A stretch of 64,000 nt of DNA, from NCBI GenBank assembly GCA_003150035.1, contig QALR01000024.1:1-64000 (forward strand), written 5' to 3'. The notes under the pieces are model-generated. The model did no database searches, had not been told where the DNA came from, and was given only the letters and a program-made list of their open reading frames with translations. The translations under genes and the position numbers were made by a program. The DNA comes from Clostridiales bacterium (GTDB taxonomy: Bacteria; Bacillota; Clostridia; Oscillospirales; CAG-272). Below, piece by piece: positions 1-9,279 of the stretch (the first letter of the stretch is position 1; each line of letters begins with the position of its first letter).

Positions 1-3000
1 TCAGCGCTATTGTGCTCATATTCCGTGCCGTAGCTGTGTCCCGTTGCCGGAAGCACCGTGTCCGCCAACGATATCTCTATCGTTCCGGCGGCGTCCTCAT
101 AAATCTTGCCGCATACCGAGCATGTGTAATACTCGATATTGCCGTCCTCTGTGCAGGTCGCGGCTTTCGCATCCGTTCTCGTGAATGCATGCTCATGATC
201 CAGCCTCGGAACAATCGTCCCCGCTTTGATCATTACGCCGCATCCCTTACAGTAGGTGTCCCCTGTATAGCCTTCTCTGTCCATCGTCGCCGCTACCGCA
301 TTGCGTACCTCGCTCGCATACGCATGATTGTCCGGATCCAACTCTCCGTATCTCTCTCCGCATACCGAGCATCTTGCCGCATGTGTACAGGTCGCTTTCC
401 CTCCAAAGTGGTCATCTTGGCTGAAGGTGTATACAATCGTATAGGTCGAAACCTCGCCGCCCTGTGCCGTTGCCGTTACCGTCAACGTATATACGGCGGA
501 AGAGCCTGCCCCAGGCATCTTGAGCTGTGCCGATGCTTCTGTCCCGATTTCTGCCCCTTTGGCGTCTTTCCACAAAAATTCATATGTGTATCCCTTAGGA
601 GCCGTTATCCCGGAATCCAATGTGATGCTGTCCTCACTGCACGGATATTCGAATGCCGTTTGCACCGGAACAAACTTTGCGTATAGGGTTAAGGTCGTTC
701 CCGTATCCGGAATCACATCGTTCTCAAAATCCCATTCCTCTGTCAGCGCTGCGTCCGTATACCACCCCTCTACCGTATATCCCGGTTTCACGGTCCCTGC
801 CGGTTCTGCTATCTTGTCACCAACGAGCAAGGATGTTGCAAGTCCTGTGAACGTCTTGCCTGTCGTTCCGTCAACGAAGCTTATCTCCACAACCGTCTTT
901 ATGACATAGTTGCCATTCTCATCTATATCGAACTCAACGCCGTCTGCCAAGTATTCCTCTGGGATTTCCGTAGAGAAAGTCCCGCCGGAAATTTCGGTAT
1001 CTACCTTGCCGACAAGCTCTGCATTGCCGTAACCGGCATCCGGAGTCTCAACGCCGATATCCGCAAGCGTCAGCACCTGATAAGCAAGACGTGTCGTCGA
1101 ATTGGTCGTCAGCACAGCGTTTCCGGAAATGTCAACGTTTGCATCCTGTCCCGTTCTCGCAAGGTCATAAATCGCCACAGCACTTCCTTGACCGTTGTTG
1201 CAAATGAATTCACCGCCCGTGATATTCAGAACGAAAGAATTCCCGTTTGTTGCATCATTGGATGTATAGGTTCCGCCTATCACATAAAGGGCATCAGGGA
1301 ACCATGCGTTACCGGAATAATTGTAATACTCCGCAGGAGAATCGATATTGTCGGTGATCGCGTTAATCGTGCCGCCCGAAATATTGACCTGGCCCATGCG
1401 CAGAGAAATACCGCCGTTCAGCACACCGTCCGTTATCGTCAGCGTGCCCTGTCCCGGCATATAAATAGCGGGACCGTACTTTGCCGTCAATGTACCGCCG
1501 TTTACCTCAAAATTCATATTGCCGGTCGTGTTGTTGCCGCTAAGCGGTGCATAGTAGGAATCAATCGATCCGCCGTTGACAATGGCGGTGGCGCCATTCA
1601 TGCAATAAATACCGTAGTTGTTCGTGAACTCAAGCGCACCGCTCTCAAGTGTGAACTTCGCGGTGTCTCCGTCTACCACAATGGACCCCTGTGAGGTCAG
1701 CTTTCCGCTGCCAGCAGAATCCTCGATCACAAGCTCACCCAAAACCGTGATATCTTTGCCGGAATGGGTCAAGGTTTTTCCGTTCAGGTCCAGCGTGACG
1801 GTTTTGCCGGCTGGCACTGTGAACGTCCCGGTATAGTTGCCAAGCAACGTCACCGTTCCTTCCGTGTCGATTGCGTCGATGGCATCCTGGACGTTCATGT
1901 AGCCTACATCATCCACTTCCGCAATCGCAGTAGCTTCATCGACCCCGATCACGTAGTTGCCGTTCCCATCGGGGACAGGTTTATTGCCCTCCGGGCAGAA
2001 TTCCGCAGGGAACTCGCCTGAAAATGTACCGCCGGTAACTTCGATGTATTCGCTCGTGGTGAAATAATTCGCGATCGGTGCGCCGGTGCTCGTGAAGCTG
2101 CCGCCCGTGATCGTCAGTTTACCCTGATCGTTTGCCGAGGGCGTCATAGTGGAAGCACCGTTGAGTATGCAGTTGGCTGCCGTGCACGCAAACGTTCCGT
2201 CTGTGATGGTGGCTACGTTCCAGTTCAGGACCGCTGCCTGTGTCGTATTGGTATAGGAACCGCCGTTGATTTCGAGAATGCCACCGTCGTCGTTCTTGAC
2301 GGAGTTCAGTCCGCCGATAAATTCGCCGCCGTTAATCGTCAGCGAGGGATTGGCTGCATTGACGCCCTCCACATAGTTGTTTCTCGAATTGGTGCCTGTA
2401 TAGCTGAAGTAGCCATTTTCGATCATGCTGCTGAAGCTGCCGGTATTTTTCACCGTCACGCCTTCACCAATCGTCATCGTACCATGGTTGCAGATGGTAT
2501 ACCAGCTGTTTCCGCCGCTCACGTCGGCACTTTCGCCGGTTTCGGACGTGCGGTCATAGGTGCCGCCGTTCAAAATCACAGTGCCCTCGTTGAAAATTGC
2601 CGCTCTTCCGTTCGATTTGTTATCGACTGTGCCCGTACCGTTGATCGTCAGGGTAGCACCAATCTTGACCGTGATGGTATCACTTGACACATTGGTGAGC
2701 GTGCAGCCGTTGAGATTAAGGGTAATGTTCCCGCTTGCAATCACAACGTCCTCGCTCGTGCTCTGAAGCAGGGTCACGGTACCGTCTTCCCCGTCCAAAG
2801 ATGCAATAGCGTCCTCAATGGTAGGATAACCGACACCATTCACTTCTGCAATCGCAGTGGTCTCATCAATGCCGAGAGACAACGTGCCGTCGTCATTGGG
2901 AACGAGCTTGTTGCCGGCAGGCGTAACGACATCGGTGTAGGTTCCATCCTTAATCGTAACTTCTGCTGTATTGTTTATCGTAAGCGTACCGTTGATTGTA

Positions 3001-4238
3001 CCAGTGCTTCCACTGTTAACAAGAGACAACTTGCCGGATACCGTCATGTCGCCCGTAACCGTCTTGCCGTTCAAATCAAGAACAATCTCTTTGCCTTTTT
3101 TCACATCGGCGTCTTTGGTCTCGGTCGTATCGACAAGAAGTTTAATAGTCTCTCCGTCTGTCGAACTGAATACCGCTCTGTAAAGAGAAGGGTAGTAGGT
3201 TTTTGTATCTTCATTATACACCGTCATACCGTTTACGGTGCCGTTGTTCACAAGCTCGCCCTCGACTGTCAGTGTTCTGCTGTCGCTGATCGTATAAGTA
3301 ACGCCCTCGTCAACGATAAACGTAACACCCGCCGGAACTTCCAAGCTTTTATTGGTCAAATCCTCGGTCAACGTAACGGTGGCGCCGGCCTCAGCGTAGG
3401 TCAGCACACTGCTTACTGCCTTCGCATTTGCGGAGACCTCTCCTTTAATGCTCGCTTTTCCGCCGCCGGAACTTGTCGCGATAATGCCCTGCGTGCCGGA
3501 TGCCGTAAGAGTTCCGCCTTCAATGACGACTTCCGCCGTATTGGTGTCGGTCGCATTGTATTTTTTTGCATAAACAGCATATTTGCCGCTGAGATCACAT
3601 TCCACCAGTGTGATCGACGAATCCTTGCCGCCGTCAGCCCCGGCCGTAGCAAACACAGCGGGGGCGTTCGCTCCGCCGTCAACCGTTGTGTTTGTCAACG
3701 TCGCGATTCCCCAGTTAAGTACTGCTCCGGTATCTGCTTTTGTATATGTCGATGTAATTACGCTGTCCGTCATCGTCAGCGTGGCGTCGTTTTCATTTTT
3801 TACTGCAACAAACGCACTTGAAACAGAAACGCCCGTCAACGTAAGATTGCCGCCCACATCGTTGCGCACACAGCTCGTACTGGTAGCCGTGCTGACAATA
3901 GCCCCTTTGGTCGTGCCGTTATCCACGATTTCCAGTGTGCCGGCATTGTCAACGGCATACGGGGTAGGCGTTGTCGCCGCGTCGTGCGTCAATGTATTGC
4001 CGTTCAGATCAAGAACGATATTGGCGCCTGCGGGGATCTTGATATTTTCCGTCACACCCGCTTGCAGGACAATCGTCGTCTTCGTACCGTCAGTGGGAAC
4101 ATCCGCCACAGCGTCTTCCAAAGAGGTATACTCTTTGTCTCCGATTTGGGCTACCACGCCGTCCACCGCCCATGCCGTAAACGACAAGCCGACCATCACA
4201 GCAAGTGACAGCAAAATCGCAAATAATCGCTTTTTCAT
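1..4238 (-). CDS. Large secreted repetitive surface protein (3' end beyond window)
   Basis: The minus-strand frame is open from an ATG at 4238 to the window edge, so at least 1,412 residues are encoded and the stop lies outside. A GGGAGG ribosome site sits about 9 nt upstream of the ATG. A signal peptide (basic MKKR, hydrophobic stretch, cleavage near AWA at residue 24) indicates export. The body is beta-rich with four units of the form Y-x-S/T-hydrophobic-E-A/D-A ... TLLQ ... LDLNGxTLT, at about nt 4150-3980, 3235-3040, 2860-2680 and 1930-1740, each followed by GG-x-hydrophobic strand repeats typical of right-handed beta-helix proteins. Near nt 890-680 there is an InlB/Listeria-Bacteroides-type repeat (GYTVEGWYTDAAL, ending TLYAKF). 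Cys-x2-Cys pairs (CSVCGERYG, CKGCG, CSVCGK) and TGHSYG-type sequence follow toward the edge. It is probably a cell-surface adhesin or carbohydrate-associated protein; no catalytic motif was seen and the anchor would be in the missing part. Confidence 0.85.
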   Translation of the reverse strand, partial: MKKRLFAILLSLAVMVGLSFTAWAVDGVVAQIGDKEYTSLEDAVADVPTDGTKTTIVLQAGVTENIKIPAGANIVLDLNGNTLTHDAATTPTPYAVDNAGTLEIVDNGTTKGAIVSTATSTSCVRNDVGGNLTLTGVSVSSAFVAVKNENDATLTMTDSVITSTYTKADTGAVLNWGIATLTNTTVDGGANAPAVFATAGADGGKDSSITLVECDLSGKYAVYAKKYNATDTNTAEVVIEGGTLTASGTQGIIATSSGGGKASIKGEVSANAKAVSSVLTYAEAGATVTLTEDLTNKSLEVPAGVTFIVDEGVTYTISDSRTLTVEGELVNNGTVNGMTVYNEDTKTYYPSLYRAVFSSTDGETIKLLVDTTETKDADVKKGKEIVLDLNGKTVTGDMTVSGKLSLVNSGSTGTINGTLTINNTAEVTIKDGTYTDVVTPAGNKLVPNDDGTLSLGIDETTAIAEVNGVGYPTIEDAIASLDGEDGTVTLLQSTSEDVVIASGNITLNLNGCTLTNVSSDTITVKIGATLTINGTGTVDNKSNGRAAIFNEGTVILNGGTYDRTSETGESADVSGGNSWYTICNHGTMTIGEGVTVKNTGSFSSMIENGYFSYTGTNSRNNYVEGVNAANPSLTINGGEFIGGLNSVKNDDGGILEINGGSYTNTTQAAVLNWNVATITDGTFACTAANCILNGASTMTPSANDQGKLTITGGSFTSTGAPIANYFTTSEYIEVTGGTFSGEFPAEFCPEGNKPVPDGNGNYVIGVDEATAIAEVDDVGYMNVQDAIDAIDTEGTVTLLGNYTGTFTVPAGKTVTLDLNGKTLTHSGKDITVLGELVIEDSAGSGKLTSQGSIVVDGDTAKFTLESGALEFTNNYGIYCMNGATAIVNGGSIDSYYAPLSGNNTTGNMNFEVNGGTLTAKYGPAIYMPGQGTLTITDGVLNGGISLRMGQVNISGGTINAITDNIDSPAEYYNYSGNAWFPDALYVIGGTYTSNDATNGNSFVLNITGGEFICNNGQGSAVAIYDLARTGQDANVDISGNAVLTTNSTTRLAYQVLTLADIGVETPDAGYGNAELVGKVDTEISGGTFSTEIPEEYLADGVEFDIDENGNYVIKTVVEISFVDGTTGKTFTGLATSLLVGDKIAEPAGTVKPGYTVEGWYTDAALTEEWDFENDVIPDTGTTLTLYAKFVPVQTAFEYPCSEDSITLDSGITAPKGYTYEFLWKDAKGAEIGTEASAQLKMPGAGSSAVYTLTVTATAQGGEVSTYTIVYTFSQDDHFGGKATCTHAARCSVCGERYGELDPDNHAYASEVRNAVAATMDREGYTGDTYCKGCGVMIKAGTIVPRLDHEHAFTRTDAKAATCTEDGNIEYYTCSVCGKIYEDAAGTIEISLADTVLPATGHSYGTEYEHNSA

Positions 4239-4325
4239 GTACTGTTTTCCTCCCAAAGTTTAGTTCTCGCTCCTTCAAGGAGCCATAAAAGCCATCCTTT
4301 AAATATATAGTCAATAGTATAAAGA

Positions 4326-4354
4326 ATTATAGCACACGGTTTCTTTTTTTGCAA
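4326..4354 (-). promoter_or_regulatory. Sigma-A promoter of the surface-protein gene
   Basis: Read on the minus strand: TTGCAA at 4354-4349, 17-nt spacer, TATAAT at 4331-4326, with a TG one base upstream of the -10 (extended -10). It lies about 90 nt upstream of the ATG at 4238. No operator was recognised. Confidence 0.65.
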
Positions 4355-4593
4355 GAGAATTTTAAGAGATTTAATATATTTATAATTTACGGGATTATGG
4401 GAAGCTTTTGAAATTTTACTTTTTGAGCAAAAACCCTTGATCTCCGTTTTTTCGTTATGCCCACACCTAATTTTGTTTTATTGCCATGCCCGATGTCTCG
4501 TTTTCCGCCATTTGGCATATGCTATAAAATGTGGATGGCATGCGTGATTTTTGATTGCAACAAGTATTTGCAAAATTTAGATATTAAAGTTGG

Positions 4594-4622
4594 TTGAAAT
4601 CAATGGTCTATCATGGTATTCT
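4594..4622 (+). promoter_or_regulatory. Candidate promoter for the phosphoesterase gene at 4715
   Basis: TTGAAA at 4594-4599, 17-nt spacer, TATTCT at 4617-4622 with TGG just before the -10 (extended -10 type). It lies about 95 nt upstream of the ATG at 4715. The 476-nt divergent gap 4239-4714 is AT-rich; apart from this and the minus-strand promoter at 4326-4354 nothing else was recognised in it. Confidence 0.5.
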
Positions 4623-4714
4623 ATTACCGATAATGGCAAGTAGCACAATTTTATTTTAGATTTATGTGCAATCTTTCCATGAATTGGACAAATTTTTGTA
4701 AGGAGGAAATACCC

Positions 4715-7700
4715 ATGAAGAATTCAGAAACAGGGCAAACGAGGGTGAGTTTGATTACCACCATTGTTATTGCCGTACTTCTGGTCGGCATGATGGTAGC
4801 AACGCTTGTCAGCGTGGCTGACGTACGCAGTGCCGTTCGGGCGGGAGAAGAGTCGCGGGCGGCGCTGGAGTCACAGCTGGAAGAGCTGATGGCAAGCTTG
4901 AATGGCGACTGGCAGACAGAATTTGAAAATATGCTGGCCGAAAAGCTTTCCGAGGTGGATATCCGCCTTTCCGATGCGGAAAGCCAAGAGGCGATTGCTG
5001 CCGCAGTATCCGCTGCTCTTGAGGAGTACGGAGCGGCAAAAGGCGGAAGCAATGGACTGACGGAGGAGCAGCTTGAGGAAATTGTTACCAGAACGCTTGC
5101 CGGTTCCCTGACCGAGGCACAGGTGGAAAGCATTGTAAGAAAATATGCCAGCGACGACCTGACAGCCTCTCAGATTCAGAGAGTAGTCGAGCGTGCCATT
5201 GAAAATTCGCTGACGGCGGGTGCAATCAGGCAGGCGGTAGACGATGCTTTGGAAAGCAACGCGACGCTTTCTGAGATTGACGCCATTGTCAAGAGTATTT
5301 CCGAGGATGTAGAGAATATTCAGAAGAATGCCTTGACAAAGGAGGACGTCGAAAATATCGTGAAACAATACATAGGGGGTACGCCGATACCGGAGCCCGA
5401 GGAGTTCGACGCGGAAAATATTGTATTTTCGTTTGCCGCTATCAGCGACATTCATGTGAAAAACAGCACGACGGACACCTATTCGACAAAATTCAAAAAC
5501 GCACTCGAGCAACTGCGCGACTATGCCGCACTTGACGACACGGATGGAATCGACGCGGTATTCGCGGTCGGAGACCTAATCGATGACGGCTCGACCGGAC
5601 ATTATGAACAGATGAATACCTTCAAAAGTGTATATGAGAGTGTGTTCTCGCCCACGGAGGTTCCCATGATTTTCACGGTTGGAAATCATGACGTGGAGGG
5701 TGCATACGTTTGGAATGCCAGCACCAAGGTCAATACCAACAAGCTCAATACGATTCTCGGTGACGATTATTTCCTTACCGATATAGATGAGGCAATGTTA
5801 GCAGCGGAGAACAACCGGCATTGCGTGGTGAACGGCTTCCATGTGGTTTCGGTGATTCCGCAGTCGTCGAGTCCCGTCACCTATTCGCAAACCACAAAAA
5901 CATGGCTGGACGAGACGCTTGCTGAGATCACAGAAGAGAATCCCGATCAGTTCGTTTTCGTGCTGACGCATCCGATGATCGAGGGAACCGTATACGGAAG
6001 CGATCTCGGAACCTATTGGGCAACGAGTGACATTACCGACATTCTCTCGAAATATCCGCAGGTCGTGACATTTGGCGGACATCTGCATTTCCCGCTGAAT
6101 GATCCGAGGAGCATTATGCAGACGGCTTTTACCTCTCTCGGATGCGGATCGGTCCGCTATATGGCGATCGAGAACGGCGGATATGAAGATATGGCGAGTG
6201 CCACCACGATGAACGACAAGGATGAGTTCTCGCAGGGCCTGCTTGTGCAGATTGACGGGGACGGCAACATGCGCATCACCCGCATGGACTTCTATCATGA
6301 AGAAACCATTGGAGACGCGTGGATTGTCGAAAGTCCGAAGGAGGACGGTTCCCATCTGACGAAATACTCATGGGCGCGCGGCGATGAAGAGAATAACGAA
6401 GCGCCTGTCCTGTCCACGCTGGAAGTAACGACCGGAAGTGCGACAAGCGCAGGTGTCAGAGCGACTCTGACCTTTGCCGCTGCGACGGATGATGAATTTG
6501 CGCATCATTATGTGGTCGAGCTGAAAAACAGCGCGGGCTCGACCTTGACGACGAAGAAAATTTTGGCGGACTTCTATCGCCACGGAAATACGGCGGATAT
6601 GAAGGACAGCTATGAGATAGCGCTAGGCAGTCTTGCCATGGGCAGCTACACCGTGACGGTGACGGCGTATGACTCGTGGGATGCGGCAAGCAGCGCAACT
6701 TTGAGTTTTGAAATTACCGAGCAAGGCGTAAGCCCGTCGGAGCTTCCCGAGGCCTATGTGGATATCAATTTTGACGGCGGCACAATCACAGATGCCAAGG
6801 GCAATGTAACGGTTACCAACAACGGTGCGACGGCCGGCCAGACGAGCGTGACGCTCGGAGGCAATACCTATACGGTGGATGCGCTTCAGATTACAGAGAG
6901 CGGCCAGTATGTTCTTTGTGAATTCAAAAATCTCGCAAACGCGGCGCAGATGAAAGCGTGGGCAGAGGGCGGCTTCGCGGTCGAGGCGTTCTATGTCATG
7001 GGAGATAAAGGCGGAGATGGACAGGGCATTGTCTGTGCAACAGAGCAGTATCCGCTATCTACCGGTCCTCGCGGCGGCTGGGGAATTGCGGAAAGATCAA
7101 ACGGTCGGCCGTATTTCATCACCGCGGCAAGCGGAAACAAGTATATCAGCACCGATGCGTCTTCAGCCTCCTCAACGACCGAGCTTGTGCATGTGGTCGC
7201 GGTCTATGATTACGAGAATAAGATTCAGTGCCTCTACATCAACGGTACGGCGGTGAATACCGGAACGGCGATCACCGGCGAATTTGCCCCGGTGGTGGAT
7301 GCTGCCGGCATAACCAATCAATTCCTGCTCGGTGCGGATATTTATGTGGAAGATCCGATCCACTTCCCGTCTCCGAACATGACGATGGTAGACGCGAAGA
7401 TCTATTCGCAGGCTTTGAATGCAGCGCAGGTCAAGCTTGCCTATGATGCGGCAGTGGCGCAGCTCAGCGAAACGGAAACGCCCGATCCGGAACCCACGAC
7501 GCTTCCCGAAGCTTATGTGGACTTCGAGTTCACCGGCGGCACGATCACGGATGCAAAGGGCAATGTGACGGTTACCAACAACGGCGCGACGGCCGGCCAG
7601 ACGAGCGTGACGCTCGGCGGCAATACCTATACGGTGGATGCGCTTCAGGTTACAGAGAGCGGTCAGTATGTGCTAGGAGAATTCAAGAATCTTACAAGCG

Positions 7701-9016
7701 CGGCGCAGATGAAAGCGTGGGCTGAGAGCGGCTTTGCGGTCGAGGCATTCTATGTTATGGGCACCAAGGGTACAGCGCAGGGTATCGTCTGTGGAACCGA
7801 GCAGTATCCCAGAGCTACTAGCTCTACCCCGGGTCCTCGCGGCGGTTGGGGAATCGCGGAGAATGCAAGCGGTCAGCCGTATTTCATCACTGCGGCGAGC
7901 GGAAATAAGTATATCAGCGGACCGACGGCGTCTTCAGCATCCTCGACGACGGATCTTGTGCATGTGCTTGCGGTCTATGATTATGAAAACAAATTGCAGC
8001 ACCTCTACATCAATGGTGTCGCGGTCGGTGCCGGAACCGCGATCACAGGCGAGTTTGCTCCGGCGACAGACGATTCCGACGTATTCAACCAGTTTGCGCT
8101 TGGTGCGGATCCCGGTACCGGCAACATATTGGATTTCCCGTCTCCCAATATGACGATGGTGGACGCGAAAATTTATTCGCAGGTATTGACTGCCGAGCAG
8201 GCAAAAGCCGCTTATGACGCTGCGGTTGCGGCGCTCGGTACACCGGTGACTACGGAACCCGATCCGGAACCCACGACGCTTCCCGAAGCTTATGTGGATT
8301 TTGAGTTTGGCAGCGAGGGCGTTATGGACGCCAAGGGCAACGTGACCGTTACCAATAAGGGCGCATCTTTTGGAAAAACAAATGTGACGGTAAACGGAAA
8401 AACCTATGAGGTAGATGCGCTTCAGATTACGGAGAGCGGACAGTATGTGCTTTGCGAGTTTGAGGACTTTACCGAAGCGGCGCAGATGAAAGCGTGGGCC
8501 GAGGGCGGCTTTGCGGTCGAAGCGTTCTATGTCATGGGAAATAAGAGTAGCATACAGGGCATCGTTTGTTCTACAGAAAGAATAGGCGGCGTGGCAGGTG
8601 GTTGGGGAATCGCTGAAAATGCAGGTAAGCCGTACTTTATCACCGGTGTGACCGGCGGATATTGTACCGGACCGACGGCGTCTTCGGCATCCTCGACGAC
8701 GGAGCTTGTGCATGTGCTTGCGGTCTACGATTATGAAAACAAATTGCAGCACCTCTACATCAATGGTGTGGCAGTCGACGCCGGGACCGCGATTACGGGT
8801 GAATTTGCTCCTGCGGGGGCTGAGGCGTTCAATCTGTTCTGCCTCGGTGCGGATTATCGTGCGCAAGCCAATGTTAATTCGCAGTATTCTCTCGATTATC
8901 CGTGCCCCGATATGACGATGGTGGATGCGAAAATCTATTCGCAGGTATTAACCGCCGAGCAGGCAAAAGCCGCTTATGACGCTGCGGTTGCAGGGCTTGG
9001 TGAGGCGTTGTCCTAA
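4715..9016 (+). CDS. Membrane-anchored metallophosphoesterase with three LamG-like domains
   Basis: 1,433 residues. The ATG at 4715 is chosen because AGGAGG lies 8 nt upstream and a hydrophobic anchor (ITTIVIAVLLVGMMVATLV, about residues 10-28) follows; an earlier in-frame ATG at 4664 has no such site. Residues 30-225 are helical, with repeated LT-x-x-Q/E-hydrophobic-E-x-I-V units, probably a coiled-coil stalk. Residues about 240-540 carry the calcineurin-like phosphoesterase motifs in order: SDIH, GDLIDD, GNHDVE, THPM, GGHLH. A fibronectin-III/Ig-like domain spans about 560-670. Three homologous lectin-like domains of about 250 residues start near 676, 929 and 1189, each opening LPEAYVD and separated by Pro/Glu/Thr linkers. 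The chain is expected to face outside the membrane, cutting phosphoesters while binding glycans (inference). The next gene shares the LamG-like domain. Confidence 0.88.
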   Translation: MKNSETGQTRVSLITTIVIAVLLVGMMVATLVSVADVRSAVRAGEESRAALESQLEELMASLNGDWQTEFENMLAEKLSEVDIRLSDAESQEAIAAAVSAALEEYGAAKGGSNGLTEEQLEEIVTRTLAGSLTEAQVESIVRKYASDDLTASQIQRVVERAIENSLTAGAIRQAVDDALESNATLSEIDAIVKSISEDVENIQKNALTKEDVENIVKQYIGGTPIPEPEEFDAENIVFSFAAISDIHVKNSTTDTYSTKFKNALEQLRDYAALDDTDGIDAVFAVGDLIDDGSTGHYEQMNTFKSVYESVFSPTEVPMIFTVGNHDVEGAYVWNASTKVNTNKLNTILGDDYFLTDIDEAMLAAENNRHCVVNGFHVVSVIPQSSSPVTYSQTTKTWLDETLAEITEENPDQFVFVLTHPMIEGTVYGSDLGTYWATSDITDILSKYPQVVTFGGHLHFPLNDPRSIMQTAFTSLGCGSVRYMAIENGGYEDMASATTMNDKDEFSQGLLVQIDGDGNMRITRMDFYHEETIGDAWIVESPKEDGSHLTKYSWARGDEENNEAPVLSTLEVTTGSATSAGVRATLTFAAATDDEFAHHYVVELKNSAGSTLTTKKILADFYRHGNTADMKDSYEIALGSLAMGSYTVTVTAYDSWDAASSATLSFEITEQGVSPSELPEAYVDINFDGGTITDAKGNVTVTNNGATAGQTSVTLGGNTYTVDALQITESGQYVLCEFKNLANAAQMKAWAEGGFAVEAFYVMGDKGGDGQGIVCATEQYPLSTGPRGGWGIAERSNGRPYFITAASGNKYISTDASSASSTTELVHVVAVYDYENKIQCLYINGTAVNTGTAITGEFAPVVDAAGITNQFLLGADIYVEDPIHFPSPNMTMVDAKIYSQALNAAQVKLAYDAAVAQLSETETPDPEPTTLPEAYVDFEFTGGTITDAKGNVTVTNNGATAGQTSVTLGGNTYTVDALQVTESGQYVLGEFKNLTSAAQMKAWAESGFAVEAFYVMGTKGTAQGIVCGTEQYPRATSSTPGPRGGWGIAENASGQPYFITAASGNKYISGPTASSASSTTDLVHVLAVYDYENKLQHLYINGVAVGAGTAITGEFAPATDDSDVFNQFALGADPGTGNILDFPSPNMTMVDAKIYSQVLTAEQAKAAYDAAVAALGTPVTTEPDPEPTTLPEAYVDFEFGSEGVMDAKGNVTVTNKGASFGKTNVTVNGKTYEVDALQITESGQYVLCEFEDFTEAAQMKAWAEGGFAVEAFYVMGNKSSIQGIVCSTERIGGVAGGWGIAENAGKPYFITGVTGGYCTGPTASSASSTTELVHVLAVYDYENKLQHLYINGVAVDAGTAITGEFAPAGAEAFNLFCLGADYRAQANVNSQYSLDYPCPDMTMVDAKIYSQVLTAEQAKAAYDAAVAGLGEALS
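6742..9013 (+). repeat. Three tandem domain-coding repeats
   Basis: Three copies of a roughly 750-nt unit start at about 6742, 7501 and 8279. Long stretches are nearly identical, for example the codons for the GNVTVTNNGAT and YDYEN segments. A fourth copy, at about 9526-10248, lies in the neighbouring lipoprotein gene. The near-identity suggests recent duplication or ongoing gene conversion. Confidence 0.85.
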
Positions 9017-9152
9017 AAACAGATGAAAACTCAGTGAAATTTTTTCACGGTGTATGCGGGATTTGCTTCTGAAAACAGTAAGAGTTTAAATGAGGCCGAC
9101 AGGATGAAGGCGCCGATAAAGCGTTTGTCGGCAGAAAAGAAAAGCTTGCTTC

Positions 9153-9208
9153 TATGCCGCGCTTCGGCGAAAAACGAGATGAGGGATGCTTTGTCCGGAC
9201 GCGGCATA
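9153..9208 (+). other. Long-armed hairpin in the 9017-9279 gap
   Basis: TATGCCGCG at 9153-9161 is the reverse complement of CGCGGCATA at 9200-9208. The 263-nt gap contains no convincing gene: the open frames in it lack a ribosome site and do not resemble protein. The hairpin is in the leader of the lipoprotein gene at 9280. Function unknown. Confidence 0.4.
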
Positions 9209-9279
9209 GAACCGAAAATGATGCGGGGACAAAGGCGAGAATTTGTCATTATATTTTTACCATAAAGGAGGCAAGGAAC

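Noticed and set aside
7934..8866. 310-residue open frame on the minus strand
   Set aside because: It is antisense to the LamG repeats, has no ribosome site, and is open only because of codon composition; the plus-strand reading is clearly the gene.
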